Shown here piece after piece: positions 7,875-16,488 of a stretch of 64,000 nt of DNA. Under the pieces are notes generated by a model that was not told where the DNA came from, searched no databases, and saw only the letters and a program-made list of their open reading frames with translations. A program made the translations under genes and the position numbers. The DNA is from an uncultured Bacteroidales bacterium. GTDB lineage: Bacteria; Bacteroidota; Bacteroidia; Bacteroidales; UBA932. How positions within the stretch are numbered: the stretch's first letter is position 1; the number at the start of each line of letters is the position of its first letter. The stretch is taken from contig ONJB01000007.1 of assembly GCA_900318015.1 (NCBI GenBank), forward strand, positions 93,464 through 157,463, in the 5' to 3' direction.

Positions 7875-10805
7875 ATGAAAAGGATTCTTTCCGCAATGAC
7901 CCTCCTGCTTGTCGCAGCGGGTATGGTATTCGCCCAGGGCGGATACCAGGTCAAGGGCGTGGTCGTTGACGCCCAGGGTCCGGTTATCGGAGCCACCGTC
8001 TTGCAGCAAGGCACGATGAATGGCACCACGACCGGTCTGGACGGAGACTACGTCCTCCGCGTGCCGGATGGTGATGCTCTGGTGGAAATCAGCTGCATCG
8101 GCTACGCCACGCAAGTTTTCAAGGCCTCCGAGGTGCCTGCCCAGGTCATCCTCTTCGAGGACACCGAGTTCCTCGACGAAGTCGTGGTCATCGGCTACGG
8201 TACCCTGTCCAAGAAAGAGGTATCCGCGTCCATCGTCCAGGTGGACAGCAAGGACTTCTTCCGCGGCACCACCAACAACCCGATGACGATGCTCACCGGT
8301 AAGGTGGCCGGCCTGAACGTCGTGACCAGCCAGGGCTCCAACCCGAACTCCGGTTCCGACTATCAGATCCGCGGCGCCACCTCCCTGCAGGCCGGCAACG
8401 GCCCGCTCGTGGTGATCGACGGCGTGCCGGGCGGCGACATCCGCTCCCTCGCCCCGCAGGACATCGAGTCCATGACCGTCCTGAAGGATGCGGCTTCCGC
8501 TTCCATCTACGGTACGGCCGGCGCGAACGGCGTCATCCTCGTGACCACCAAGAAGGGTTCCAAGGACGAGGCCGGTACGGCCCATGTCACCTATGACGGC
8601 GCATTCAACGCGAACTTCGTGAAGGCCCCGATCGCCGTCCTGACTCCGGAAGAGTGGGTCCGTTCCCGCCGCGGCACCGACTACGGCGCCCGTACGGACT
8701 GGTACAACGCGCTCCTGCGCGACTTCTCCTATGGACACTCGCATTACGTGGGCGTGGACGGCAGCACCGCCAAGGGCTCCTACAACGCTTCCGTATCCTA
8801 CAAGAACTCCCTCGGTGTGGACCTCGTGGACGCCCGTGAGGAATTCGGCGCCCGCGCCGCCGTGGAGCAGCGCCTCATCAAGGACATCCTCCAGCTGAAC
8901 ATCAGCCTGAACGCCCGTCGCGTGAACGAGGAGTATGGCAATGACGGTTCCTTCGGCACCGCCCTCACCATCAACCCGACGTTCCCGATCTACAACGACG
9001 ACGGCTCCTACTACCAGCCGACCGCTCCGACCGGCGCTACGAACCCGGTCGAGGCGATGCTCAACAAGACCGCTAACGGCCAGCGCCTCTACACCACCGG
9101 CGCCGTGTCCCTGAAGGCGAACTTCATCAAGACAGACGTCCACAACCTGAGCTCCACGGTCACCTACTCCCTGGACTACAACGATTACAAGTCCAACAAC
9201 TACACCCCCATCGAGTCCCATGACAAGTACTGGAACGGCTATGAGGGCACCGCTTCCCTGAGCTATTCCAAGAACTGGCGCAACCAGCTCGAGTGGCTGT
9301 TCAACTACTCCTTCCATCAGGGAGCCCACCATCTCAATGCCGTGGCCGGCTATTCCTACCAGGACCACAACTCCGAGAGCATGAACATGACCAACCGGGG
9401 CTTCACCTATGATTCCCTCCTGTGGAACGACATCGGCGCCGGTACCGCCCGCACTGAGAATCCCGCCCAGACGGGCATGGGTTCCGGCAAGTCCCTCTCC
9501 AAGGTCATCGCCCTCCTGGGCCGTGTGAACTACAACTGGAACAACACCATCTTCGCTTCCCTGTCCCTCCGTCACGAAGGCGCCACCAACTTCGGCGCGA
9601 ACCACAAGTGGGGTAACTTCCCCGCCGCCTCCATCGCCTGGGAAATGGCGAACATGGACTTCATGCGGGGCGCCCGCTGGATCAACAGCCTCAAGCCCCG
9701 TGTCTCCTACGGTGTCACCGGCCGTCGCGGCGGTTCCAACGTGTCCCGCCCGACCTACGGCAGCCATGGCCAGTACTTTATGGACGGTGAGTGGGTGAAG
9801 GGCTACCGCCCGGCCTCCAATGCGAATCCGGACCTGCGCTGGGAGAAGCTCGTGGCCGTGAACGTCGGTGTCGACTTCGTCTTCTTCGACAACCGCCTGC
9901 GCGGCAGCATCGACCTGTACGACCGCCGCAGCCCGGACCTGCTGTACAACTATACCGCTCCGCAGCCGCCGTTCATCCACAGTTCCATCCTCGTGAACGT
10001 GGGTGAGACCCAGAACCTCGGCGCCGAGCTCGCCCTGGACGCTGACGTGGTGAAGACGAAGAATTTCACCTGGACCTCCGGCATCAACGCCTCCATCGGC
10101 TATTCCAAGATCAAGACCCTGTCCAACCAGATCTACGGCGCCTCCTACATTGACATGCTGGGCACCGGCGGCCTGGGACAGACCTCCTACTACTACCGCT
10201 ACACCGAAGGAAGCCGCCTTGGTACCCTGTACGGCTACCAGGCCGCGGGCGTGAACGAGTTCGGTGACATGATGGTGTACGACAACGACGGCAACGTGAT
10301 CACCGCCGCTTCCGCCAACGCCGCCTTCAAGCGCTACATCGGCAACACCATCCCGAAGCTGTTCCTGTCCTGGAACAATACGTTCCGCTACAAGCACTGG
10401 GACCTGAACGTGTTCATGAACGGCGCCTTCGGCCACATGATCTACAACAACCGCCGCGCCGGCAACCTCCAGAGCTCCGGTAACGCCAACGTCTTCCGTA
10501 CGGCCTACACCCGCGACAAGGATGTCCGCGAATACGGCGGCGTCGTCACCTCCTACTTCCTGGAGCACGGCGACTTCATGAAGCTGCAGAACGTCTCCCT
10601 GGGCTACACCCTGAATCCGAAGAACACGGATATCATCCGGAGCCTCCGCATCTTCCTGACCGCGACCGACCTGTACACCTTCACCGGTTACACCGGCACC
10701 GATCCGGCCCTGCTTTCCACCAACGGACTGACTCCGGGCGTGGACAACGGCGTCGGCTATCCCGAGACCCGCGTTGTCACCCTGGGTGCGACCGTCACCT
10801 TCTAA
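7875..10805 (+). CDS. susC: SusC-family TonB-dependent outer-membrane transporter
   Basis: This is a 976-residue SusC-type porin for TonB-driven import of glucan oligosaccharides. It has a signal peptide (MKRILSAMTLLLVAAGMVFAQ), a carboxypeptidase-D regulatory-like domain (about residues 25-105, with VKGVVVDAQGPVIGATV), a TonB box (DEVVVIGYGT), a plug domain with the family motifs QIRGATSL, PLVVIDGVPGG and LKDAASASIYG, and a 22-strand barrel ending in the aromatic residue of VTF. It heads the second Sus operon; susD follows after 12 nt. The operator-like inverted repeat and -7 box lie in the 177-nt upstream gap. Starch specificity is inferred from the GH13 and GH97 genes in the same run. Confidence 0.96.
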   Translation: MKRILSAMTLLLVAAGMVFAQGGYQVKGVVVDAQGPVIGATVLQQGTMNGTTTGLDGDYVLRVPDGDALVEISCIGYATQVFKASEVPAQVILFEDTEFLDEVVVIGYGTLSKKEVSASIVQVDSKDFFRGTTNNPMTMLTGKVAGLNVVTSQGSNPNSGSDYQIRGATSLQAGNGPLVVIDGVPGGDIRSLAPQDIESMTVLKDAASASIYGTAGANGVILVTTKKGSKDEAGTAHVTYDGAFNANFVKAPIAVLTPEEWVRSRRGTDYGARTDWYNALLRDFSYGHSHYVGVDGSTAKGSYNASVSYKNSLGVDLVDAREEFGARAAVEQRLIKDILQLNISLNARRVNEEYGNDGSFGTALTINPTFPIYNDDGSYYQPTAPTGATNPVEAMLNKTANGQRLYTTGAVSLKANFIKTDVHNLSSTVTYSLDYNDYKSNNYTPIESHDKYWNGYEGTASLSYSKNWRNQLEWLFNYSFHQGAHHLNAVAGYSYQDHNSESMNMTNRGFTYDSLLWNDIGAGTARTENPAQTGMGSGKSLSKVIALLGRVNYNWNNTIFASLSLRHEGATNFGANHKWGNFPAASIAWEMANMDFMRGARWINSLKPRVSYGVTGRRGGSNVSRPTYGSHGQYFMDGEWVKGYRPASNANPDLRWEKLVAVNVGVDFVFFDNRLRGSIDLYDRRSPDLLYNYTAPQPPFIHSSILVNVGETQNLGAELALDADVVKTKNFTWTSGINASIGYSKIKTLSNQIYGASYIDMLGTGGLGQTSYYYRYTEGSRLGTLYGYQAAGVNEFGDMMVYDNDGNVITAASANAAFKRYIGNTIPKLFLSWNNTFRYKHWDLNVFMNGAFGHMIYNNRRAGNLQSSGNANVFRTAYTRDKDVREYGGVVTSYFLEHGDFMKLQNVSLGYTLNPKNTDIIRSLRIFLTATDLYTFTGYTGTDPALLSTNGLTPGVDNGVGYPETRVVTLGATVTF

Positions 10806-10817
10806 TCCGCGAGCGAC

Positions 10818-12623
10818 ATGAAAAAGATATTCAACACCATCGCACTTGCAGCGGCCGCTCTCAGCCTGACCGCTTGCTTCGACCTCACCGAGCAGGCCTT
10901 CAACCGGATCGAAGCCGACAACTTCTACCAGAACGAAGGCAGCGTGAAGGGCGCCATCGCTTCCGTGTACTACACGGCGGAAGGCTCCTTCGGCGAGTAT
11001 TTCTTCTACCTGAACGAGTTCTCCGCCGACCAGATCGCCTGGCGCGTGTGGAACGGCGGACAGTGGGGATGGGACAACGCCGAGAAGTTCGTCCTCTCCT
11101 CCCATACCTGGACTTCCCAGTCCTCCATCATCCAGAGCGCCTGGAACAACACCTGGGGCGCCATCGGCGAGGTCAACAGCATCATCCATGACCTGGAGAC
11201 CATGGACCTCGAGGCCATCGGCGTCTCTCCGGAGCACGCCGCCCAGTACATCGGCGAAATGCGGACCCTCCGCGCCTGGTGCTACTACAACCTCTTCGAG
11301 GTCTGGGGCGGCGCCCTGCCGCTCAACACCGAGGTGACTTCCGAGGTCCCCGGTTCGGCCGATCCCGATTTCGACACCTCCTGCAAGAAGATCTATGACT
11401 TCCTGATGACGGAGCTGGACGAGAGCCTCGGCGACCTTCCGAAGAACAACGTGAACCGCATGAACCAGGCGACCAACCGCATGATCAAGGCCCGCCTGCT
11501 GCTGAATGCCCCCGTGTTCATCAAGGAGGACCACTTCTCCGAGTGCGCGACCCTGTGCCAGAGCATCATCAACGGTGAATTCGGCACGTACGCCCTCGCG
11601 GACGACTACCGGGACATCTACAACCCGGACAATGTCAACTGCCCCGAGGTCGTGTTTGCGCTCGCTTACGAGTACGGCAAGTCCGCCGGCAACGCCTACA
11701 ACATGCGCGACGTCACGTTCCTCCCGTACAACGCCTTCGGCGATCCGCTCTCCATCCTGGGCTCCAACAACGACCAGGGCCGTTGGAACTGCGTGATCAT
11801 CGCCCCGTCCCACGACAACACCGGTACGGTCCTCCCGACCGGCGGTACCGACACGGGCGGCAAGTCCTTCCTGTTCGACTATGGTGACAAGCTGGGCGCC
11901 GTGTACGATCGTTTCGACAACCGCGACATCCGCAAGAAGGCCTACCACGCCGACGAGAAAGGCAACTGGGAAGGTCTCTTCCTGATGGGCCCGCAGGTGG
12001 ACTACTACACCGGCGCCGCCATGCCGGCCGACGCCGACCGCGAAGGCCAGGATCTCGTGTACGTGGACCAGGTGGGTACCTTCCAGAACAAGGGCCGCGA
12101 CCTGGCGCCCGTCATGTCCCCGCACTGGGGCGAGACGAACTCCGGTTTCCGCATGCTCCGCTACCCGATTCTCCCGGATGTCTGCGGCGTGGATTTCCGC
12201 GACACGGACGAGGTTGAATTCCGGCTGGCCGAGGTCTATTACATGCTGGCCGAGTGCAAGCTCCGCGCGGGCGACGCCAACGGTGCCAAGGATCTCGTGA
12301 ACCAGGTCCGCAGGCGCTACTTCAAGGCTTCCGACTGGACGTCCGTCCAGAATGAGCCGGGTCCGGGCTTCTCCGCCTTCGACCTCGACTGGATGCTCAA
12401 CGAGTGGGGCAAGGAGTTCCTCTGCGAGGGACGCCGCCGCCGCACCGATCTCCGCCGTTATGACGTGTTCACCCAGGGCCAGTGGTGGTTCTTCGGCCGT
12501 GGCGAGGGTGACGACGCCTATCCCGCCAAGCGCGACCGCAAGTATGAGTGGTTCCCGCTGCCGGAGGCCGCCCTCACGGTGAACCCCGGCCTCGTGCAGA
12601 ATCCTAACTATGTAGCTCAGTAA
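10818..12623 (+). CDS. susD: SusD-family starch-binding outer-membrane lipoprotein
   Basis: This is a 601-residue SusD lipoprotein that caps the upstream SusC. The signal ends in LTAC at Cys20. The RagB/SusD signature is clear: an N-terminal helical TPR part with MRTLRAWCYYNLFEVWGG, and a C-terminal part with FRLAEVYYMLAECKLRAGD, LVNQVRRRYF, WGKEFLCEGRRRRTDLRRYD and the closing NPGLVQNPNY. Its stop codon overlaps the next start in a TAATG arrangement, which suggests translational coupling with the CBM-repeat lipoprotein that follows. Confidence 0.95.
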   Translation: MKKIFNTIALAAAALSLTACFDLTEQAFNRIEADNFYQNEGSVKGAIASVYYTAEGSFGEYFFYLNEFSADQIAWRVWNGGQWGWDNAEKFVLSSHTWTSQSSIIQSAWNNTWGAIGEVNSIIHDLETMDLEAIGVSPEHAAQYIGEMRTLRAWCYYNLFEVWGGALPLNTEVTSEVPGSADPDFDTSCKKIYDFLMTELDESLGDLPKNNVNRMNQATNRMIKARLLLNAPVFIKEDHFSECATLCQSIINGEFGTYALADDYRDIYNPDNVNCPEVVFALAYEYGKSAGNAYNMRDVTFLPYNAFGDPLSILGSNNDQGRWNCVIIAPSHDNTGTVLPTGGTDTGGKSFLFDYGDKLGAVYDRFDNRDIRKKAYHADEKGNWEGLFLMGPQVDYYTGAAMPADADREGQDLVYVDQVGTFQNKGRDLAPVMSPHWGETNSGFRMLRYPILPDVCGVDFRDTDEVEFRLAEVYYMLAECKLRAGDANGAKDLVNQVRRRYFKASDWTSVQNEPGPGFSAFDLDWMLNEWGKEFLCEGRRRRTDLRRYDVFTQGQWWFFGRGEGDDAYPAKRDRKYEWFPLPEAALTVNPGLVQNPNYVAQ

Positions 12624-15043
12624 TGACCATGAAAAGAATCTTATCCTATCTGACGATACCGGCCCTTTTCCTCGCCGCAGCTGCCTGCGCGCCGAAGGAA
12701 GAGATCAAATTCGCCCATGAGGAGCAGGCCTTCGACACCCGGAGCGACCGTATCCTGGTGGAGGCCATCCTCCCGCAGGCGACCGCGGCCGACGATGAGG
12801 TATATATCATCGGCGCTTTCAACGGCGGCGAGGCCGCCGTGGGCAACAGCGCCTACCGGCTCACCCGTTCGGCGGCCATCCCCGCCAAGTGGGGTGTCTA
12901 TGTGGATCCCTCGGCGTTCCAGGGCGGCAAGACCCTCGCCGACGGTTTCACCTTCTTCAATGTCCAGCAGGGTATCGAACGCGGTCCCAAGAACGAGGAC
13001 GTCACGCACAAGCTGACCATCGGCCTGGGCGAATGGGCCAATGTCTATGCCGACAAGTGGGCCAAGTACTTCGAGCCGCCGGTGACCCCGGATACGCCTA
13101 CGCTGCCCGAACATGACGGTGTGCGCGTGTACATCATTGACCAGACCGGCTGGGATGCCATCGCCCTGTACCAGTGGGGTGACGTGAACAACTTCGGCGG
13201 CGACTGGCCGGGCGCTCAGGTGACCGGTACGTGGACCTTCAACGGCCAGGAGTACAAGTACTTCGAATATGGCGAAGACATCTTCGGCCTGGGTCAGAAC
13301 CTGATCTTCAACAACAATAACAACGGGACGCAGCTCGCGGACTACAATGTCCGGTTCGAGGACGGTGTGCAGGACTACTTCTTCCTGGTGACCGCCGACG
13401 GCGTGTCCGAGGCTCCGAACCCGGTCGACGGCGCTTCCGCCGATCCGCGCGCGGCCATGACCGAGACCAGCCCTTGGGGCGTGATCGGTTCCATCGCCAG
13501 CACCGGCAACAGCTGGGGCGCGGACGAGCCGATGGTCACCGACGGCACCTGGCATGCGTGCCTGGGCCTGACCCTTTCCGCCGCCGACGAGTTCAAGTTC
13601 CGCAAGGACGCCGACTGGGGTGTCAACTTCGGCGGTGACTTCGTCGCGCTGGGCGAGTCCTTCGAGGTGAAGCAGGACGGCGCCAACATCAAGGGCCTTG
13701 AAGACGGTACCTACGACCTCTTCCTGAACCCGGATGCCGCCATCGTCATCATCGTGAACGCCGGCGATCCGGTCACCCTGCCTTCCGGCGAAGGCGGTGA
13801 CACCCCGGAACCTCCGGTGGAGGAGACCAAGGCTCCCGTGACGATCTATGTCCAGGACGCCTCCGGCTGGGAGAACCTGTACCTCTATATGTGGGGTGAC
13901 AAGGAACTCTGCGGCGGCTGGCCCGGCACGGCCGTGACCGAAACCGAGAAGTTCGGGTCCGTCTTCTACAAGAAGATCGTCGTCGATGACGCGGAAGGCC
14001 GCGCCGAGAACCTCATCTTCAACAACAACGCCGGTACGCAGACCGAGAGCTTCGCCGTCACCCTGTCCGGAGAGCTGTTCGTCTCCCTGGATGCGGACGG
14101 TGTCATCACGCCCATCGACCCGCGCAACCCGGACATCCGGATCTACATCCAGAACCAGACCAACTGGGACGCCATCGCCCTGTATGCCTGGGGTGACGCC
14201 GAAGCCTTCGGCGGCTGGCCGGGCGCTACGCCGGTGAATACCGAGACCGTCGGGGATGTGGAATACCTGGTGTTCGGTCTCCCGGCGGACATGGCCGGCA
14301 AGAAGCTGAACCTCATCGTGAACAACAACGGCGGCGGCAAGCAGCTCGACGAGCTCGCCATCACCGTTCCGGAGGAGGAGATGTTCCTGGTGATCAATGC
14401 CAGCTACTCCCTCGGCGTCGTGGACGGCAACCCGCGCGGCGCGGACAAGAAGCGCGTGGCCGTGTTCGTGGACGACCAGACCGGCTGGGACGGCTTCGCC
14501 CTGTACCAGTGGGGTGATGTGAACAACCTTGGCGGCGGCTGGCCCGGCGCCCAGGTGGGTGCCACGGTCACCATCGGCGGGAAAGACTGGAAGGTGTTCT
14601 TCTTCGAGGACGCCCTGGGTCTCAACCAGCACCTGATCTTCAACAACAACGGCGGCGGCACCCAGCTCCCCGACTACGACCTCAAGTTCGAGAAGAACGA
14701 GTACTTCCTGACGGTCACGGCTGACGGCGTCACGGCTGTCGATGCGCCCGAGACGGTCGTTGTCTTCGTGGACGACCAGACCGGTTGGGATACGATCACC
14801 CTGTACATGTGGGGTGACGTGAACAACCTCGGCGGCGGCTGGCCCGGCGTGGCCGTGGGCGGCGAAGCCACCGTGAACGGCATCGCCACCAAGATGTTCG
14901 TCATCGACGAGGCCTTCGGCAAGGCCGAGAACCTCATCTTCAACAATGGCGGCAACGGCACCCAGCTCGGGGACTATGCCCTCAAGTATGAGCGCAATGC
15001 CTACTACCTGAAGGTGACGGCTTCCGGCGTCTCCGTCTTCTGA
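12623..15043 (+). CDS. Surface lipoprotein with five CBM26-like starch-binding repeats and one SusE/F-type module
   Basis: This is an 806-residue SusE/F-position lipoprotein. The start is either the ATG overlapping the SusD stop or the ATG two codons later; both give the same lipobox (LAAAACAP). After an N-terminal domain (to about residue 150) there are five repeats near residues 166, 405, 504, 611 and 711. Each shows a V/I-x-(V/I)-(Y/F) start, an NQTNWD or DQTGWD turn, LYxWGD, a GGWPG motif and an LIFNNN motif. That pattern fits starch-binding CBM26-type domains. A different module at about 283-378 (GVIGSIA, DGTWHA, DEFKFRKDADW) belongs to the SusE/F type and closely matches modules 1 and 2 of the lipoprotein at 775-3696. 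The likely role is avid multivalent starch capture at the cell surface. Confidence 0.85.
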   Translation: MTMKRILSYLTIPALFLAAAACAPKEEIKFAHEEQAFDTRSDRILVEAILPQATAADDEVYIIGAFNGGEAAVGNSAYRLTRSAAIPAKWGVYVDPSAFQGGKTLADGFTFFNVQQGIERGPKNEDVTHKLTIGLGEWANVYADKWAKYFEPPVTPDTPTLPEHDGVRVYIIDQTGWDAIALYQWGDVNNFGGDWPGAQVTGTWTFNGQEYKYFEYGEDIFGLGQNLIFNNNNNGTQLADYNVRFEDGVQDYFFLVTADGVSEAPNPVDGASADPRAAMTETSPWGVIGSIASTGNSWGADEPMVTDGTWHACLGLTLSAADEFKFRKDADWGVNFGGDFVALGESFEVKQDGANIKGLEDGTYDLFLNPDAAIVIIVNAGDPVTLPSGEGGDTPEPPVEETKAPVTIYVQDASGWENLYLYMWGDKELCGGWPGTAVTETEKFGSVFYKKIVVDDAEGRAENLIFNNNAGTQTESFAVTLSGELFVSLDADGVITPIDPRNPDIRIYIQNQTNWDAIALYAWGDAEAFGGWPGATPVNTETVGDVEYLVFGLPADMAGKKLNLIVNNNGGGKQLDELAITVPEEEMFLVINASYSLGVVDGNPRGADKKRVAVFVDDQTGWDGFALYQWGDVNNLGGGWPGAQVGATVTIGGKDWKVFFFEDALGLNQHLIFNNNGGGTQLPDYDLKFEKNEYFLTVTADGVTAVDAPETVVVFVDDQTGWDTITLYMWGDVNNLGGGWPGVAVGGEATVNGIATKMFVIDEAFGKAENLIFNNGGNGTQLGDYALKYERNAYYLKVTASGVSVF

Positions 15044-15049
15044 TCCTGA

Positions 15050-15088
15050 TTCGGGCCGGGGCCCCTGACCGGACCCCGGCTTGCCAAG
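15050..15088. repeat. GC-rich intergenic hairpin repeat, copy 2
   Basis: This 39-nt element is identical to 3702-3740 except for one base. The arms are GCCGGGG (15055-15061) and CCCCGGC (15074-15080). As with copy 1, it sits between a starch-binding lipoprotein gene and a GH13 gene. Confidence 0.75.
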
Positions 15089-15102
15089 AAACCTGTAACG
15101 AA

Positions 15103-16485
15103 ATGAGAAAGACAGTATTCCTGACAGCGGCCCTGCTCGTTCTCGCCGCCTGTGGCTGCGGGAAGCCGCAGACGCTGCCCATCATCCCCTCCGGCCAGGA
15201 GACCGGTCCCGGCGGGAAGGAGACCATCCCGGAACCCGGCATTACCTATGCCACGGAAGTGCTCACGCTGCCGGCGACGGCCCGTGACCATTACCAGATC
15301 TACCAGGTGAACCTGAAACTGTACGGCAACTCCGGCGCCTTCGGCAAGGTGCAGGCGCGGCTGGACGAGATCAAAGCCCTGGGTACGGACATCCTGTACC
15401 TGATGCCGGTGTATGCCGAAGGGAAGGACGTCCTGCCGGGACTGCCCGGAAACAAGCCTTTCGGGTCTCCCTACTGCATCAGGAATTACAAGGAGGTAAA
15501 CAGCCTGTACGGCACGCTGGATGAACTGAAAGCCCTGGTGAACGCCGCCAAGGCCAAGGGAATGAAAGTGATGTTCGACTGGGTGGCCAACCACACCTCC
15601 TGGGACAACGTGTGGCTTTCCGAGCATCCCGAGTGGTATGAGCACAAGGCCGACGGCAGCATTGCCTGGCCCACCAAGGACGGAGAGTGGAAGGACGTGG
15701 CCCAGCTGGACTTTGGCAAGAAGGAACTGTGGGCTGCGATGGAAGACGCCCTGGAATACTGGGTGACGGAAGTGGGCATCGACGGCTACCGCTGCGACTA
15801 TGCCCATGGCGTGCGCGATGACTTCTGGAAGGAGGCCATCGGCAAGCTGAAGGCCCTCAAGCCCGGTTTCATCATGCTGGCGGAGAGCGATTTCACCCGG
15901 ATGTTCGACGACGGTTTCGACATCATCTTCGACCGGAAGATGAAGAGCGAGATGCGGAAAGTCATCGGCAGTACCGCCTCCACCAAGAATTTCTTTACCT
16001 GGTACAAGAGTGACCAGGACGCAGCGCCGGCCCCCAAGACCAAGCTCTTCTTCGTGACGAACCACGACGACGCCACCGAGGCGGCGCCGGCTACCCAGTT
16101 CAAGTCCAACGAAGGCGCCCTGGCCGCCTATGTGCTGATGGCCGCCCTCAACGGATCCTCCATGCTGTACGGCAGCCAGGAGGTCGGTTTCAACAAGACC
16201 ATCAATTTCTTCAACACCCAGACGATGGACTGGACGGCCAATGCCGCCCTGAAGACCAGATATCAGGAAGCCCTGCAGGCTCTCGCCAAGGTGGACCGCA
16301 GCGGCGCGATGGTCGCCAGCGAGTCCGAAGGGGTGGTCTATGTGGCCTATCCGAAGGCCCTCGTGGGCGTGAACGTGAGCGGCAAGGCCTGCAAGGCTTC
16401 CCTCCCGAAGGCCAATGCCGGCAAGAACGGCGTGCCTACCTCGCAGGAATTCGGTGCGTATGAATTCAAAATCTGGACTTTCTAG
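15103..16485 (+). CDS. GH13 alpha-amylase-family lipoprotein
   Basis: This 460-residue GH13 enzyme has a lipoprotein signal (MRKTVFLTAALLVLAACGC). The catalytic set is complete: Asp232 in GYRCDYAHG, Glu261 in MLAESD and Asp322 in TNHDD. Other GH13 regions are visible: LGTDILYLMPVYAEG, and DWVANHTSWDN (region I with H). It is short for the family, with a reduced C-terminal domain. It sits between the CBM-repeat lipoprotein and a neopullulanase-type GH13, with only 3 nt to the latter. It probably acts on maltooligosaccharides at the outer membrane. Exact product specificity cannot be read from the sequence. Confidence 0.92.
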   Translation: MRKTVFLTAALLVLAACGCGKPQTLPIIPSGQETGPGGKETIPEPGITYATEVLTLPATARDHYQIYQVNLKLYGNSGAFGKVQARLDEIKALGTDILYLMPVYAEGKDVLPGLPGNKPFGSPYCIRNYKEVNSLYGTLDELKALVNAAKAKGMKVMFDWVANHTSWDNVWLSEHPEWYEHKADGSIAWPTKDGEWKDVAQLDFGKKELWAAMEDALEYWVTEVGIDGYRCDYAHGVRDDFWKEAIGKLKALKPGFIMLAESDFTRMFDDGFDIIFDRKMKSEMRKVIGSTASTKNFFTWYKSDQDAAPAPKTKLFFVTNHDDATEAAPATQFKSNEGALAAYVLMAALNGSSMLYGSQEVGFNKTINFFNTQTMDWTANAALKTRYQEALQALAKVDRSGAMVASESEGVVYVAYPKALVGVNVSGKACKASLPKANAGKNGVPTSQEFGAYEFKIWTF

Positions 16486-16488
16486 CGT

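Noticed and set aside
7863-12125. A 1420-codon open frame on the minus strand opposite susC and susD
   Set aside because: High-GC coding DNA leaves long antisense frames; the translation is rich in V, H, G and D and has no recognisable domain, while both plus-strand genes are certain.
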